NCBI RefSeq assembly: GCF_002795405.1
Contig: NZ_PHGZ01000003.1
Span: forward strand, 62,001 to 126,000
Source: Caviibacterium pharyngocola
GTDB taxonomy: Bacteria; Pseudomonadota; Gammaproteobacteria; Enterobacterales; Pasteurellaceae
Length of the DNA stretch: 64,000 bases
Reading direction: 5' to 3'
Shown: positions 50,085 through 59,536 of the stretch, piece after piece
Layout: the number at the start of each line of letters is the position of its first letter
Numbering within the stretch: the stretch's first letter is position 1
The notes under the pieces: model-generated
What the model was told of the DNA's origin: nothing
Seen by the model: the letters and a program-made list of their open reading frames with translations, nothing else
The model's database searches: none
Translations under genes and position numbers: made by a program

Positions 50085-51267
50085 ATTTTCTCTCCAAAAT
50101 TTCAGTATTTGGTAAAATATTTTCAATATTGCTTTCTACATTGGCCTGTCTTAAGAATATAATTCTGTTTTTAGCTCTGGTAGTAACAACATAGAGTAGC
50201 TTTTGTTTTTGAATAACATCCGTTTCATTTTCTAGGCTTAATGGTATTTGATCAATATCGGCAACAAATACATAATCAAATTCTAATCCCTTACAGGATT
50301 TATCATTAATCACCATTATGCCGCCTAAATCAAAGCGAATTTCTTGATCTTTTTCTTTACTTTGATTACTTTCATAAGTTATCACTCTAATATCGAGTTG
50401 CCGTTCTAAATTAACGCTGGTTAAGTGGTTATAGTATTTTTGTCGAATTTTATTATTTGGACAAATTACGCCGATTAATTTGGAACGATCATTAGTTGCT
50501 AAGTTTAAAATCCACTGTATTACACGATCAAAATTATCATAATTCCAATAGCCTGAACGTTCAAAACTCTCTTTCTTTTCTGGTAAGTCGGGCTTTGCTG
50601 TAGCCTTATCAATGTAAAATTCTTGCGCAATTCGAGCGACGTCATATTGATTGCGATAATTCTTTTTGAGCTCATAAATATTATCTTCATCAATAGCTAA
50701 ATTATCGCAGATATCAATTAATGAACTATTTTTTGTTGCTTGTAGTTGTTGATTTTGATCGGCAACAACATAAATATTTTCGAATCCTATGGACAATAAT
50801 GTGTAATAAAATTCAGGCGGCATATCTTGCCCTTCATCAATAATTAAATAGGGCTTAGGTTGTTGTTCGAATTTAGCAAAATTCTCTTCGATCTGTTTTT
50901 CGATATGATTCCAATCCCAGTCAAAACTTTTTCCGCCTGATTGTATTTGAATGGGTTCATTTAATGTATTTTTATAAAAATTCCAGAACCAAGATTGCCA
51001 TTGGGCACATTTGAGTGGCGAACTCAAGAGAGAATTACTTAGTTGGAGGCTACTTTGGATTAAGGTTCGATTATAAGCCAAAAATAAGTAGTCAATTCCT
51101 TCTCTGTCCAATTTGATCGCTCGCAATAGGGCAAGAATAGATTTTCCGGTTCCCGGACCACCTTTTATTAAATAACAGCCTTCAAGATCTACATCTCTGG
51201 CTTCTAATTGATCTCGATTCAATCTTGTCGGTAATTCATAAGAACGTTGTATTTCAGATACTGACAT
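50068..51267 (-). CDS. Compact UvrD/RecD-like SF1 helicase
   Basis: A 399-residue SF1 DNA helicase core with all motifs: Walker A IKGGPGTGKSILALL (residues 35-48), Walker B YLIIDEGQDMPPEFY, motif III ADQNQQLQ, motif IV KKNYRN, motif V DKSCKGLEFDYVFV and motif VI LLYVVTTRAKNRIIFL. No extra nuclease domain is visible, so it is smaller than UvrD (about 720 residues). It lies 5 bases after drmB and overlaps the next gene, so it belongs to the same transcript. The DNA substrate is unknown. Confidence 0.85.
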   Translation of the reverse strand: MSVSEIQRSYELPTRLNRDQLEARDVDLEGCYLIKGGPGTGKSILALLRAIKLDREGIDYLFLAYNRTLIQSSLQLSNSLLSSPLKCAQWQSWFWNFYKNTLNEPIQIQSGGKSFDWDWNHIEKQIEENFAKFEQQPKPYLIIDEGQDMPPEFYYTLLSIGFENIYVVADQNQQLQATKNSSLIDICDNLAIDEDNIYELKKNYRNQYDVARIAQEFYIDKATAKPDLPEKKESFERSGYWNYDNFDRVIQWILNLATNDRSKLIGVICPNNKIRQKYYNHLTSVNLERQLDIRVITYESNQSKEKDQEIRFDLGGIMVINDKSCKGLEFDYVFVADIDQIPLSLENETDVIQKQKLLYVVTTRAKNRIIFLRQANVESNIENILPNTEILERKYEQSK

Positions 51268-51272
51268 TGTAA

Positions 51273-53114
51273 TTATTCCTTATCAATAAAAGATAAAATA
51301 GAGGGAAATTGGCCATTGCCGCAAATAAAAATTCGGTCTAATAATATATTGCCATAACCGCAGCTAGTTTCTGGTAATAATTCACAAGAATGACATGCTG
51401 CACGATTAAGACGATGTGGTCCCTGACCTTCATTTTCAGCGCAAATTGGGTCTAATGAACACCAATCCGCACTTTCTAAAGCATCCGTTAATAATCCCAA
51501 TAAGTATTTTGGTTGCGCCAGTTCAGCTAAACCACCTAATGTACCGGCAATATCTACCACGGTGGTATAAATTAAAATGCCAGACATAGGATTCTCGGGC
51601 AAGGTGGAACAATAAATCCGCTCTCTTAATGAAGCAGCGGAATAACCGGATTTTTTCTCGAGAGATTTAATAAGTTTGTGCGCTAAGGCGTGTAACAGCA
51701 TAAATCTTGGTGTAACTATTAGCGCTGGATTATCAAACCCATTCGTATTTAATTCTGCTTTTTCAAAACGTTGTTTGCATTTTAAAGTGCGGTCAATAAT
51801 TGCTTGATTCTTTTCCCAACGTTGCAATACTTCCGGATTTATTTGAAGGAAAATTCCTTCCCCATATAGTTCTAATGCAGGCAACCAATCACAGGAGTGA
51901 TCTAAATCTACTGGAATAATAGCGGCCTCTTCATTTAATGGACGCTGGAAACCGGTTAATATCCAAATTTCTCTCAAACGTTGTGCAGCAACAACCTGAC
52001 TAACTAAGCGGCTAGCTTTATATGCCGTAGAATTGGGGGATAACGTCTTTGCATTATCTTGCCACTGCTGAGTTAAATGTTGAGTAACAAAATCTTCATC
52101 CTCGGCTAAATTTGTGATTGGGGTTAAAAAAGCTTGGTATTCTTTTTCAAATAATTGCCCTTCCGTTATATTATCAGCAAGCTGGTTATCTTGATTTAAT
52201 TGCTTAAGAGCTTGTTCGATTTGTTCTGGGTGGCAATTAAATTGTTTATTCGCAGCCAAGCGAATAACCTGCTCGCGCAATTTTGGCGTTCGGGCTTGGG
52301 TGATTTTATTGAGTAATGCCTCGTTGTTAGAAAGTAATTCTAATATGGGATCTCGTTTAATCCTTGATTCTGGTGGAATCACTAATGCTCGTTTAGAAAT
52401 AGGTGAATGTAAGCGAATATCATTTATTTCTATTAATTCAGCTTGCGGAAATTGATTGTTATTTTTAGGTGCATTTTCATTTGCCCAAGGTTGGATCTTA
52501 GTCCTAAATTCAAGTCCATTTTTATTGTTTGACTTGAATTGTGCGATCGAATAATCAGCTTTTGCGTGGCAAATAGAACAACCTATCTCAAATCGGGATT
52601 TATCGGACTGCTTTAACGTCAAATAAGCTTGATTCAAGCGTAGACCACATTGTTTTTGTTCAGGAGATTGAGCTTTCCAATGGGCTAATTCGTGCCAGTT
52701 AACGTCATTCATATAGCCATCTGGTGTTGCTTGGATGAGGCTGACTTGCTGTAAAGCTCCTCCGCAAGATAAACAACGTATCTCGTTGAACCGGCATTCT
52801 GTTTTATTTCTCCAAGGAGCGTAGTGTAGTTTACGACAATGATTATTTGAACAAAGCATCCAACGAGGAAAAATAGTAGCAGGGATCTTTACTGTATCGT
52901 CATATGTGGGTGTATATAATTGTTTATCAATTCCCAATACGGCTTTAACTTGCGACACATATTGAATCAGATCGCCTTTTCCCCAATAACGAATATCTTT
53001 AATTGTAAATAAGCAATTTGGTCCTCGTACTACCGCACCAACTGAGGCGTGACTCAATAAATGAGATAAGCGGATAGATACATTGTAATCTTTATTTTTT
53101 AGCTTTTCTGTCAT
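51273..53114 (-). CDS. DrmB-like DUF1998 protein
   Basis: A 613-residue protein. Residues about 85-120 hold a zinc-ribbon pattern (CSNNHCRKLHY then CLSCGG). The C-terminal part (about 470-600) matches DUF1998: LHALAHKLIKSLEKKSGYSA, GILIYTTVVDIAGTLGGLAEL, then CHSCELLPETSCGYGN. DUF1998 proteins pair with SF2 helicases in DISARM (DrmB) and Druantia (DruE) defence. Its start overlaps the stop of the helicase gene by four bases (ATGA), as expected for subunits made together. An uptake signal lies at 51785-51793. Confidence 0.82.
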   Translation of the reverse strand: MTEKLKNKDYNVSIRLSHLLSHASVGAVVRGPNCLFTIKDIRYWGKGDLIQYVSQVKAVLGIDKQLYTPTYDDTVKIPATIFPRWMLCSNNHCRKLHYAPWRNKTECRFNEIRCLSCGGALQQVSLIQATPDGYMNDVNWHELAHWKAQSPEQKQCGLRLNQAYLTLKQSDKSRFEIGCSICHAKADYSIAQFKSNNKNGLEFRTKIQPWANENAPKNNNQFPQAELIEINDIRLHSPISKRALVIPPESRIKRDPILELLSNNEALLNKITQARTPKLREQVIRLAANKQFNCHPEQIEQALKQLNQDNQLADNITEGQLFEKEYQAFLTPITNLAEDEDFVTQHLTQQWQDNAKTLSPNSTAYKASRLVSQVVAAQRLREIWILTGFQRPLNEEAAIIPVDLDHSCDWLPALELYGEGIFLQINPEVLQRWEKNQAIIDRTLKCKQRFEKAELNTNGFDNPALIVTPRFMLLHALAHKLIKSLEKKSGYSAASLRERIYCSTLPENPMSGILIYTTVVDIAGTLGGLAELAQPKYLLGLLTDALESADWCSLDPICAENEGQGPHRLNRAACHSCELLPETSCGYGNILLDRIFICGNGQFPSILSFIDKE

Positions 53115-56100
53115 AGTAAGTCAATCTCTCCGGAATGTTCTACATTACGCATAGAATTCAAAATTGCCCAATATCCTTTTTCCGGACTTTCTAAAGTAGT
53201 TAACAGGTTTTTTTGCCCTTGTTCTGAATGATGATAGACGAGCTTTTGATAAATACAGCTATTTTGACAATTTTGAATCAATGCATCCCATTCTTTTGCG
53301 AGTTTTTGAATATGCTGAGTAATTTCTGATTTTCGTTCTGGATCGGCTAAGCCGCAACGTTGTACAAATTGTCTTAATGCATTAGCTATATCTTCATCTA
53401 CGGAAGAAAATTGTTCTGCGCCTGAATTATTTAATAGATTCGGAATACTGTGACGCATTACCATCACCAATGCCGCCGCTAAGGCACGCTTTCTTGCTTG
53501 ATAAGTAAAGGGTGTTACGCTAGTTGGTTCGACAAAGCGATAAAAACCATCGTGATAAGCCTGAAAATTTTCATAATGAGACAAACTTCGGGCTTGATCT
53601 CGATAATAATTAACAAAGACTACACCGGGCACGGTAGATCGTCCAACACGGCTGCTTGCTTGGATGTATTCTGCAGTGGTAAGTGGCTGACCGTTAATTA
53701 TCATTAATGCTAAGCGACTGACATCTAACCCTACAGAAATCATATTGGTTGCTAAAAGCACATCAATGCATTCCTTAGGTTTCATCCAATTTAATTCCAG
53801 TTTAGCAAATATTTCCGTATTATCTGCTGCCGACAACAAGCTGGTTAATTGCTTAATATTGGGATGTTGGCGATCAATCGGTTCGATATAATTTTCTTTT
53901 TCGTTGTCACCGGTGGTCTCTTGTTCATATAGGCGTTGATAAGTTTTTGATATATCTACATTAAATGCATTATGGGATACTCCGATACCTTTTAAACTGC
54001 CGTGATAGATGACTTGTGTCCACCAAGCATCAATTAGTTCTTCACGTTGTTCTAAGTGATTAAATAACGCAGAAGGTGCCCTTAATAATGCTGTGGCTAA
54101 AGGCGCTAATGAATCGCGTCGGCTTAAGTGCGGCGCAAAATAACCAATATAACAACGTCCCGGTTTCTTCGATAACGGCACTGTTTTGGCAAAATAAGCA
54201 TCTTCTGCATTAATGCCTTGCGATGGAAAAATGCTCACTTCTCTTGCATATAACTTTTTTACTTGCTCATCTGCCATTCTAATTGTGGCAGTGGAAGCAA
54301 CATATTTTGGATAAATGCCTTTAATACGTAAAATGGTATCAAGCGCCGCTTCATAGACACCAGAAACCGAACCGAGTGCACCGGCAATTAGGTGTAGTTC
54401 ATCTTGAATAATCAACTCAGGTGGGCGATTTGTGCCTTTTCCTAAAAAACTTGTGGCTCGCTCCTCCCAAGGAAAGCGCGCAAATTTATCTAAGGTTGCG
54501 ACTAAAAATGTTGGAGGCGTTTCATACAATCCTTCATCAACCACTTGGCAAGGTAATGCTTGTTCAGATTGTCCAAAGTGGCAATGGGGAGAATAGCAAT
54601 GAAAATGAAATTCTCCTTTTTTAGTCAAGGTATTATATTTAGCGCGAAAATTCTGGTCTGAAAAAGGTGTTTTGCACCAAGGACATTCTTGTAACACAAA
54701 GGCATTTTGTTTTTGAGTTGAGCCTTGTTTAATCTCTCTAACAATATCATTTGCTTCACTGAATAGATTTGGTGTACTCGCTTGTCCTACCCAAAGCCCA
54801 ATAGTAATTGGTTTGTCACCAAGTAAACTGGTATTTTCTTGACGTAAAATTTCTAATGCACAAATTAAGCGAGTGGCACGGAGAAATTGTTGGGCGGTTA
54901 ACAAACGTAAAGTATAACGCATTAAAACCGCTGTTCCATCACTTGAATTTGGATAAGTCAATCGACGGAATAAAATTACGAAGGCGGCTAGCCCTAAATA
55001 GGCTTCCGTTTTTCCGCCACCGGTCGGGAACCAAATTAAATCAAACATATCACGAAAATCATCTTCTTGATTAACGGATGAGGAAAGGGTGGTTAAGATA
55101 AATGCTAGTTGGAAAGGACGCCAGTTAAATTGAGAAAGTGCGGTATTTTTTTTATTATTTTTTGCTGATTGTAACATTTGATTTAACATCGCTTGATTAG
55201 TCAGAGAAAAAGCGATTGCGGCATTTTCATTATTAGCAAGTAATTGAATCCCACTTTTCATTCTATACAACGCTATTTCCATACGTTGTATAATACGCTG
55301 CCCAGCAACAGACATTTCTCCTAATTCAGATAGTTGGGACTTTTGTGTCGTAATCCATTTCGCATAGTCTTCAACAAATTGATATAACGCCTGAATAGTT
55401 TGAGATTTATTTTGTTTAAATTGGGAAAGAAAATGTAAATTAAGTACGGAAGACTGATTAACAGTATCTGCAGTGACTTGCGGTACTTCAACCACAGGCA
55501 TAAAATCCGCATAAATTGCCGTTACTTTACCATTCTCACTTTGCCATTTAGCCGAAACACCGTGTCCGATTGCATAAACCTTTTTATGGCGATATTGTAA
55601 AGCTAACTCTTGTTCTTCCTCACTCAATGTGCTGTATTCTGCAGTCGGATAATCGGCGACGTCACCTTGTCGCACAAAACAATGTAGTTGAACGCCAAAT
55701 AAAGATTTTATTGTTCGTTCGTATAACCAATCTTTTGCTTGTTGGTTTGTATTTTCACTATCAGATTGTTGAAGATCTTGGGTATTGAATAAGGATACGG
55801 TAACAATGGTACCGGATAAATAGCGGCGGGTTTTTATATCAATCGTAGCTTTGCCGTTAAAAATTTTCTTCCGTTTGGCGGAACGAGCGGTAAAGCTTTC
55901 TTCATCACCACCAATAAAGTTTTCCTCAAAAGTGAGTGTTCTACCATTTTGCTGAGAATAGATTCTTGCAGAAAACCAGAGTTCAATCTCCCAATCTAGC
56001 GTTGGGATAAAAAAGGAAAAACCGATAGAAGAGGACGGTGTAAAGCGGAGTTTAAAGCGATTTTCAATATCTGAATATTTTCTTTCATCATCCGCGCTTT

Positions 56101-56305
56101 CTTCATCAACATTCTCACATTCATTATGAGAGGAATCTAACGGAAATAAAATACCCGACGCAAAAAGGCTAAAAGGTGAAATTGAAAATTCTTTTTCTGT
56201 ATAAGGTTTTTTAACAGAATGAGGTAACCATTCTGTACCAATAATCTGTTTTCTTACCCAAGTTAAAAAATCGTACCTTGCCTGATTATAATTAATGTCG
56301 CCCAT
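53111..56305 (-). CDS. DrmA-like SF2 helicase
   Basis: A 1064-residue protein. Residues up to about 420 have no clear motif. Then come SF2 helicase motifs: Walker A WFPTGGGKTEAYLG (about residue 428), a zinc-ribbon insert CPWCKTPF...CYSPHC (about 545-575), Walker B QDELHLIAGALG (about 635), TSATIRMADEQ-like ASTATIR, and the helicase C region LLATNMISVGLDVSRLALMI and QASSRVGRS (about 860-890). Together with the overlapping DUF1998 gene this is the DrmA-DrmB pair, which in DISARM recognises and blocks incoming phage DNA. No methyltransferase gene is present. First gene of the operon. Confidence 0.82.
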   Translation of the reverse strand: MGDINYNQARYDFLTWVRKQIIGTEWLPHSVKKPYTEKEFSISPFSLFASGILFPLDSSHNECENVDEESADDERKYSDIENRFKLRFTPSSSIGFSFFIPTLDWEIELWFSARIYSQQNGRTLTFEENFIGGDEESFTARSAKRKKIFNGKATIDIKTRRYLSGTIVTVSLFNTQDLQQSDSENTNQQAKDWLYERTIKSLFGVQLHCFVRQGDVADYPTAEYSTLSEEEQELALQYRHKKVYAIGHGVSAKWQSENGKVTAIYADFMPVVEVPQVTADTVNQSSVLNLHFLSQFKQNKSQTIQALYQFVEDYAKWITTQKSQLSELGEMSVAGQRIIQRMEIALYRMKSGIQLLANNENAAIAFSLTNQAMLNQMLQSAKNNKKNTALSQFNWRPFQLAFILTTLSSSVNQEDDFRDMFDLIWFPTGGGKTEAYLGLAAFVILFRRLTYPNSSDGTAVLMRYTLRLLTAQQFLRATRLICALEILRQENTSLLGDKPITIGLWVGQASTPNLFSEANDIVREIKQGSTQKQNAFVLQECPWCKTPFSDQNFRAKYNTLTKKGEFHFHCYSPHCHFGQSEQALPCQVVDEGLYETPPTFLVATLDKFARFPWEERATSFLGKGTNRPPELIIQDELHLIAGALGSVSGVYEAALDTILRIKGIYPKYVASTATIRMADEQVKKLYAREVSIFPSQGINAEDAYFAKTVPLSKKPGRCYIGYFAPHLSRRDSLAPLATALLRAPSALFNHLEQREELIDAWWTQVIYHGSLKGIGVSHNAFNVDISKTYQRLYEQETTGDNEKENYIEPIDRQHPNIKQLTSLLSAADNTEIFAKLELNWMKPKECIDVLLATNMISVGLDVSRLALMIINGQPLTTAEYIQASSRVGRSTVPGVVFVNYYRDQARSLSHYENFQAYHDGFYRFVEPTSVTPFTYQARKRALAAALVMVMRHSIPNLLNNSGAEQFSSVDEDIANALRQFVQRCGLADPERKSEITQHIQKLAKEWDALIQNCQNSCIYQKLVYHHSEQGQKNLLTTLESPEKGYWAILNSMRNVEHSGEIDLL

Positions 56306-56628
56306 AAGCTTTTACTATCTTCATTCAATGTTTTCGATGGATTTATTATAGCTTAAATTTGACAAAATGGAGCAATACAGGAGAGAAAATAGCGAGTCTA
56401 ATACTACAGTTTACAGATTGTTATAAATTCGTTTTAAGCAATCATTTTTAATGCTATTGCTATTTTTGAAACGCTTGGTTTTTTGTAAGTTCAAACATCT
56501 TCTATTGATTTGTTGAAAAATTTGATCTCTCCCACAAAAATGAAATTTATTTTTCATTTTTATTTTATTTGAAATAAATTTGTGATTATATAGTTACAAA
56601 TTTCAATGAGCCTTTTTAGGAGATGAAG
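56306..56628. other. Divergent control region between drmA-like gene and iolD
   Basis: A 323-base AT-rich region with no gene. A TATAAT box on the minus strand (56350-56345), 40 bases before the drmA-like start, is the likely -10 of the defence operon; its -35 is weak (TTGCTC at 19 bases). The iolD side carries the CRP-like and IolR sites listed separately. Confidence 0.5.
56521..56556. promoter_or_regulatory. CRP-like site and IolR operator upstream of iolD
   Basis: TTTGA-N6-CCACA (56521-56536, eight of ten CRP positions) ends four bases before TGAAA-TTTATT-TTTCA (56541-56556). The four-base gap is the same as at the iolB-iolA region. Confidence 0.55.
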
Positions 56629-58569
56629 ATGAAAACAGTAAGATTAACCGTAGCACAGGCGTTAGTACGATTCCTTGATAATCAATATGTGGAATTTGAC
56701 GGTAAAGTCACAAAATTTGTTGAAGGAATTTTCGGAATTTTTGGTCACGGAAATGTGTTAGGGCTGGGACAAGCTTTGGAGCAAGACAGTGGTGAATTAA
56801 TTGTTCGTCAAGGTCGCAATGAGCAAGGTATGGCGCACGTCGCAATGGGATTTGCAAAACAAAAATTACGTAAACAAATTTATGCTTGTACATCTTCAGT
56901 AGGACCGGGGGCTGCGAATATGATTACTGCGGCCGCAACGGCGACAGCAAACCGCATTCCGCTGTTATTATTACCGGGCGATGTATTTGCTACTCGCCAA
57001 CCGGATCCCGTATTACAACAAATTGAACAATCTTATGATTTAAGTATCAGCACCAATGATGCATTTCGTGCTGTGAGCAAATATTGGGATCGTGTGAGTC
57101 GCCCAGAACAATTAATGACTGCTTGTATTAATGCAATGCGAGTGCTGACTGATCCGGCTGAAACGGGGGCGGTAACTATTGCTCTGCCACAAGATGTCCA
57201 AGTAGAAGCCTATGATTTCCCAGAACATTTCTTACAAAAACGTATTCATCGTATTGAGCGTCCGTTACCGACCGAACCGATGTTGCGTGATGCTGTCACG
57301 TTAATTCAAAATGCGAAAAAACCGTTGATTATTTGTGGTGGTGGGGTGCGTTATTCTGAAGCAGCGGAACAACTCAAAGCTTTTGCGGAAATTTACAAGA
57401 TTCCATTCGCAGAAACCCAAGCCGGAAAAAGTGCGGTGGTTTCTGAGCATTATTTGAATGTAGGCGGTGTAGGCGTAACCGGTGGATTAGCAGCAAATTT
57501 ATTAGCACCTGAAGCTGATTTAATTATTGGTATCGGCACAAGATATACAGACTTTACCACAGGATCAAAATGGATTTTCCAAAATCCTGACGTGAAATAT
57601 TTAAATATCAACGTAGCTCGTTTTGACGCTTATAAACTAGATGGTGTACAAATCACAGCGGATGCTAAAGAAACTTTAGAAAAATTGACCGCACTTTTAG
57701 CCTCAACAGGCTATCAAGCTCAATGGGGAGAGAAAGTTGCGCAGGCAAAACAAGCCTATGCGGAAGAACTAGCTCGTGTCCGCAGCGTAGCTTACACCGG
57801 CAAAGATTTTGTGCCTGAAATTGATGACCGTTTAAACCGTGGCGAAGTCTATGCAGAATTTATGGAACTCACCAAATCCAATCTTGCACAAACTCGCGTA
57901 CTCGGCATCTTAAATGAAACCTTGGGTGAAAATGATGTGATTGTGGGAGCGGCGGGTAGTCTTCCGGGAGATTTACAACGCATTTGGCAATCTAAAGGGG
58001 AAAATACTTATCATCTTGAATATGGCTATTCCTGTATGGGTTATGAAGTTAATGCTGCTCTTGGAGTAAAAATTGCTGAGCCGCACCGTGAGGTCTATAC
58101 CTTATTAGGCGATGGTTCTTATATGATGTTGCATTCAGAACTTGTAACTTCAATTCAAGAAAATAAAAAAATCAACGTTGTACTGTTTGATAATATGACC
58201 AATGGTTGTATCAACAATCTGCAAATCGGTCACGGTATGGATAGTTTTGCTACAGAATTCCGTTTTAGAAATGTACACACCAATAAATTAGATGGCGGTT
58301 TTGTACCGGTAGATTTCGCGATGAATGCAGCTTCTTATGGTTGTAAAACTTATCGTGTCACTAACGAAGAAGAATTGCGTGCCGCCCTTGCTGATGCGAA
58401 AAAACAAAGCGTTTCTACACTCATTGATGTGAAAGTTTTACCAAAAACTATGGCAAAAGGCTATGACAGCTGGTGGCACGTTGGTGTGGCGGAAGTTTCC
58501 AACAAAGTAGAAATCAAAGAAGCTTATATAAGTGCGGTGGAGCATATTGATGCAGCAAGACGTTATTAA
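56629..58569 (+). CDS. iolD: 3D-(3,5/4)-trihydroxycyclohexane-1,2-dione hydrolase
   Basis: Opens the ring to 5-deoxy-glucuronate, step 3 of inositol breakdown. The 646-residue thiamine-diphosphate enzyme resembles acetolactate synthase: [18 protein letters not shown] with the TPP glutamate region, [29 protein letters not shown], and the TPP-binding [20 protein letters not shown]...NCI-type segment ending NGCINN. I chose ATG 56629, six bases after AGGAG; the ATG at 56623 touches the Shine-Dalgarno and is less likely. Begins the iolD-iolE-iolG block downstream of the inserted operon. Uptake signals lie inside (57429 and 57689). Confidence 0.94.
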   Translation: MKTVRLTVAQALVRFLDNQYVEFDGKVTKFVEGIFGIFGHGNVLGLGQALEQDSGELIVRQGRNEQGMAHVAMGFAKQKLRKQIYACTSSVGPGAANMITAAATATANRIPLLLLPGDVFATRQPDPVLQQIEQSYDLSISTNDAFRAVSKYWDRVSRPEQLMTACINAMRVLTDPAETGAVTIALPQDVQVEAYDFPEHFLQKRIHRIERPLPTEPMLRDAVTLIQNAKKPLIICGGGVRYSEAAEQLKAFAEIYKIPFAETQAGKSAVVSEHYLNVGGVGVTGGLAANLLAPEADLIIGIGTRYTDFTTGSKWIFQNPDVKYLNINVARFDAYKLDGVQITADAKETLEKLTALLASTGYQAQWGEKVAQAKQAYAEELARVRSVAYTGKDFVPEIDDRLNRGEVYAEFMELTKSNLAQTRVLGILNETLGENDVIVGAAGSLPGDLQRIWQSKGENTYHLEYGYSCMGYEVNAALGVKIAEPHREVYTLLGDGSYMMLHSELVTSIQENKKINVVLFDNMTNGCINNLQIGHGMDSFATEFRFRNVHTNKLDGGFVPVDFAMNAASYGCKTYRVTNEEELRAALADAKKQSVSTLIDVKVLPKTMAKGYDSWWHVGVAEVSNKVEIKEAYISAVEHIDAARRY

Positions 58570-58638
58570 TTAGATACGCTCAAAGAGCGTATCAATCAAA
58601 ATCCAAATTTATTCATTCTTTTTAAGAAGGACGACAAT

Positions 58639-59535
58639 ATGAAAGCTGAAAACGTAAAATTGGGTATTGCACCTATCGGTTGGACAAACGATGATTTGCC
58701 TGAAATCGGTAAAGAAAATACCTTTGAACAATGTGTGAGCGAAATGGCATTAGCCGGCTTCACAGGAAGTGAAGTGGGCAGCAAATATCCGCGCGATTTA
58801 GAAGTATTAAAACGCAAATTAGATTTGCGTGGTATCCAAATTTGTAACGCTTGGTTCAGCACATTCTTTGTAGATGGTAAAAAAGAAGAAACCATCAAAG
58901 GCTTTATTGAACACCGTGATTTCTTGCACGCGATGGGCGCAAAAGTCATCGGTTGTTCTGAACAAAGCCGTAGTATTCAAGGTCAGGAAAAAGCAATTTT
59001 CAAAGAAAAAACCGTCTTCACTGAAGCGGAATGGCAATTACTGGCAGAAGGCTATAATGAATTAGCGAAGTTAGCGGCTGAAAAAGGTATGAAAGTTTGT
59101 CTTCACCACCATATGGGAACCGGTATCCAAACTCCGGCGGAAATTGATAAATATATGGAAATCACCAATGATGACGTGTATTTATTATTCGACTCAGGTC
59201 ACTTGTACTATTCCGAAGGTTCACAACAAGTGATGTTGGATGTATTGGAAAAATACATTGATCGTGTTGTTCACGTTCACTTAAAAGACGTGCGTGATGA
59301 AGTGGTTGCGGAAGTGAAAGCTAATGATTTAAGCTTCTTGGAAGGTGTGGTAAAAGGCACATTCACCGTACCGGGCGACGGTGTAATTGATTTCAAACCA
59401 ATTTTTGAAATCTTAGACAAACACAACTACAAAGGTTGGATGGTTGTAGAAGCAGAACAGGATCCGGCGATTGCAAACCCATTAGAATATGCAATCAAAG
59501 GTCGTAAATATATTCGTGAAGTAGCAGGAGTTTAA
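58639..59535 (+). CDS. iolE: Inosose dehydratase
   Basis: Dehydrates 2-keto-myo-inositol, step 2 of the pathway. The 298-residue TIM-barrel has [16 protein letters not shown] at the start, [17 protein letters not shown] in the metal site, [14 protein letters not shown] and [12 protein letters not shown] with metal ligands, and [31 protein letters not shown] precedes the ATG. It lies 69 bases after iolD and one base before iolG. Confidence 0.95.
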   Translation: MKAENVKLGIAPIGWTNDDLPEIGKENTFEQCVSEMALAGFTGSEVGSKYPRDLEVLKRKLDLRGIQICNAWFSTFFVDGKKEETIKGFIEHRDFLHAMGAKVIGCSEQSRSIQGQEKAIFKEKTVFTEAEWQLLAEGYNELAKLAAEKGMKVCLHHHMGTGIQTPAEIDKYMEITNDDVYLLFDSGHLYYSEGSQQVMLDVLEKYIDRVVHVHLKDVRDEVVAEVKANDLSFLEGVVKGTFTVPGDGVIDFKPIFEILDKHNYKGWMVVEAEQDPAIANPLEYAIKGRKYIREVAGV

Positions 59536-59536
59536 T

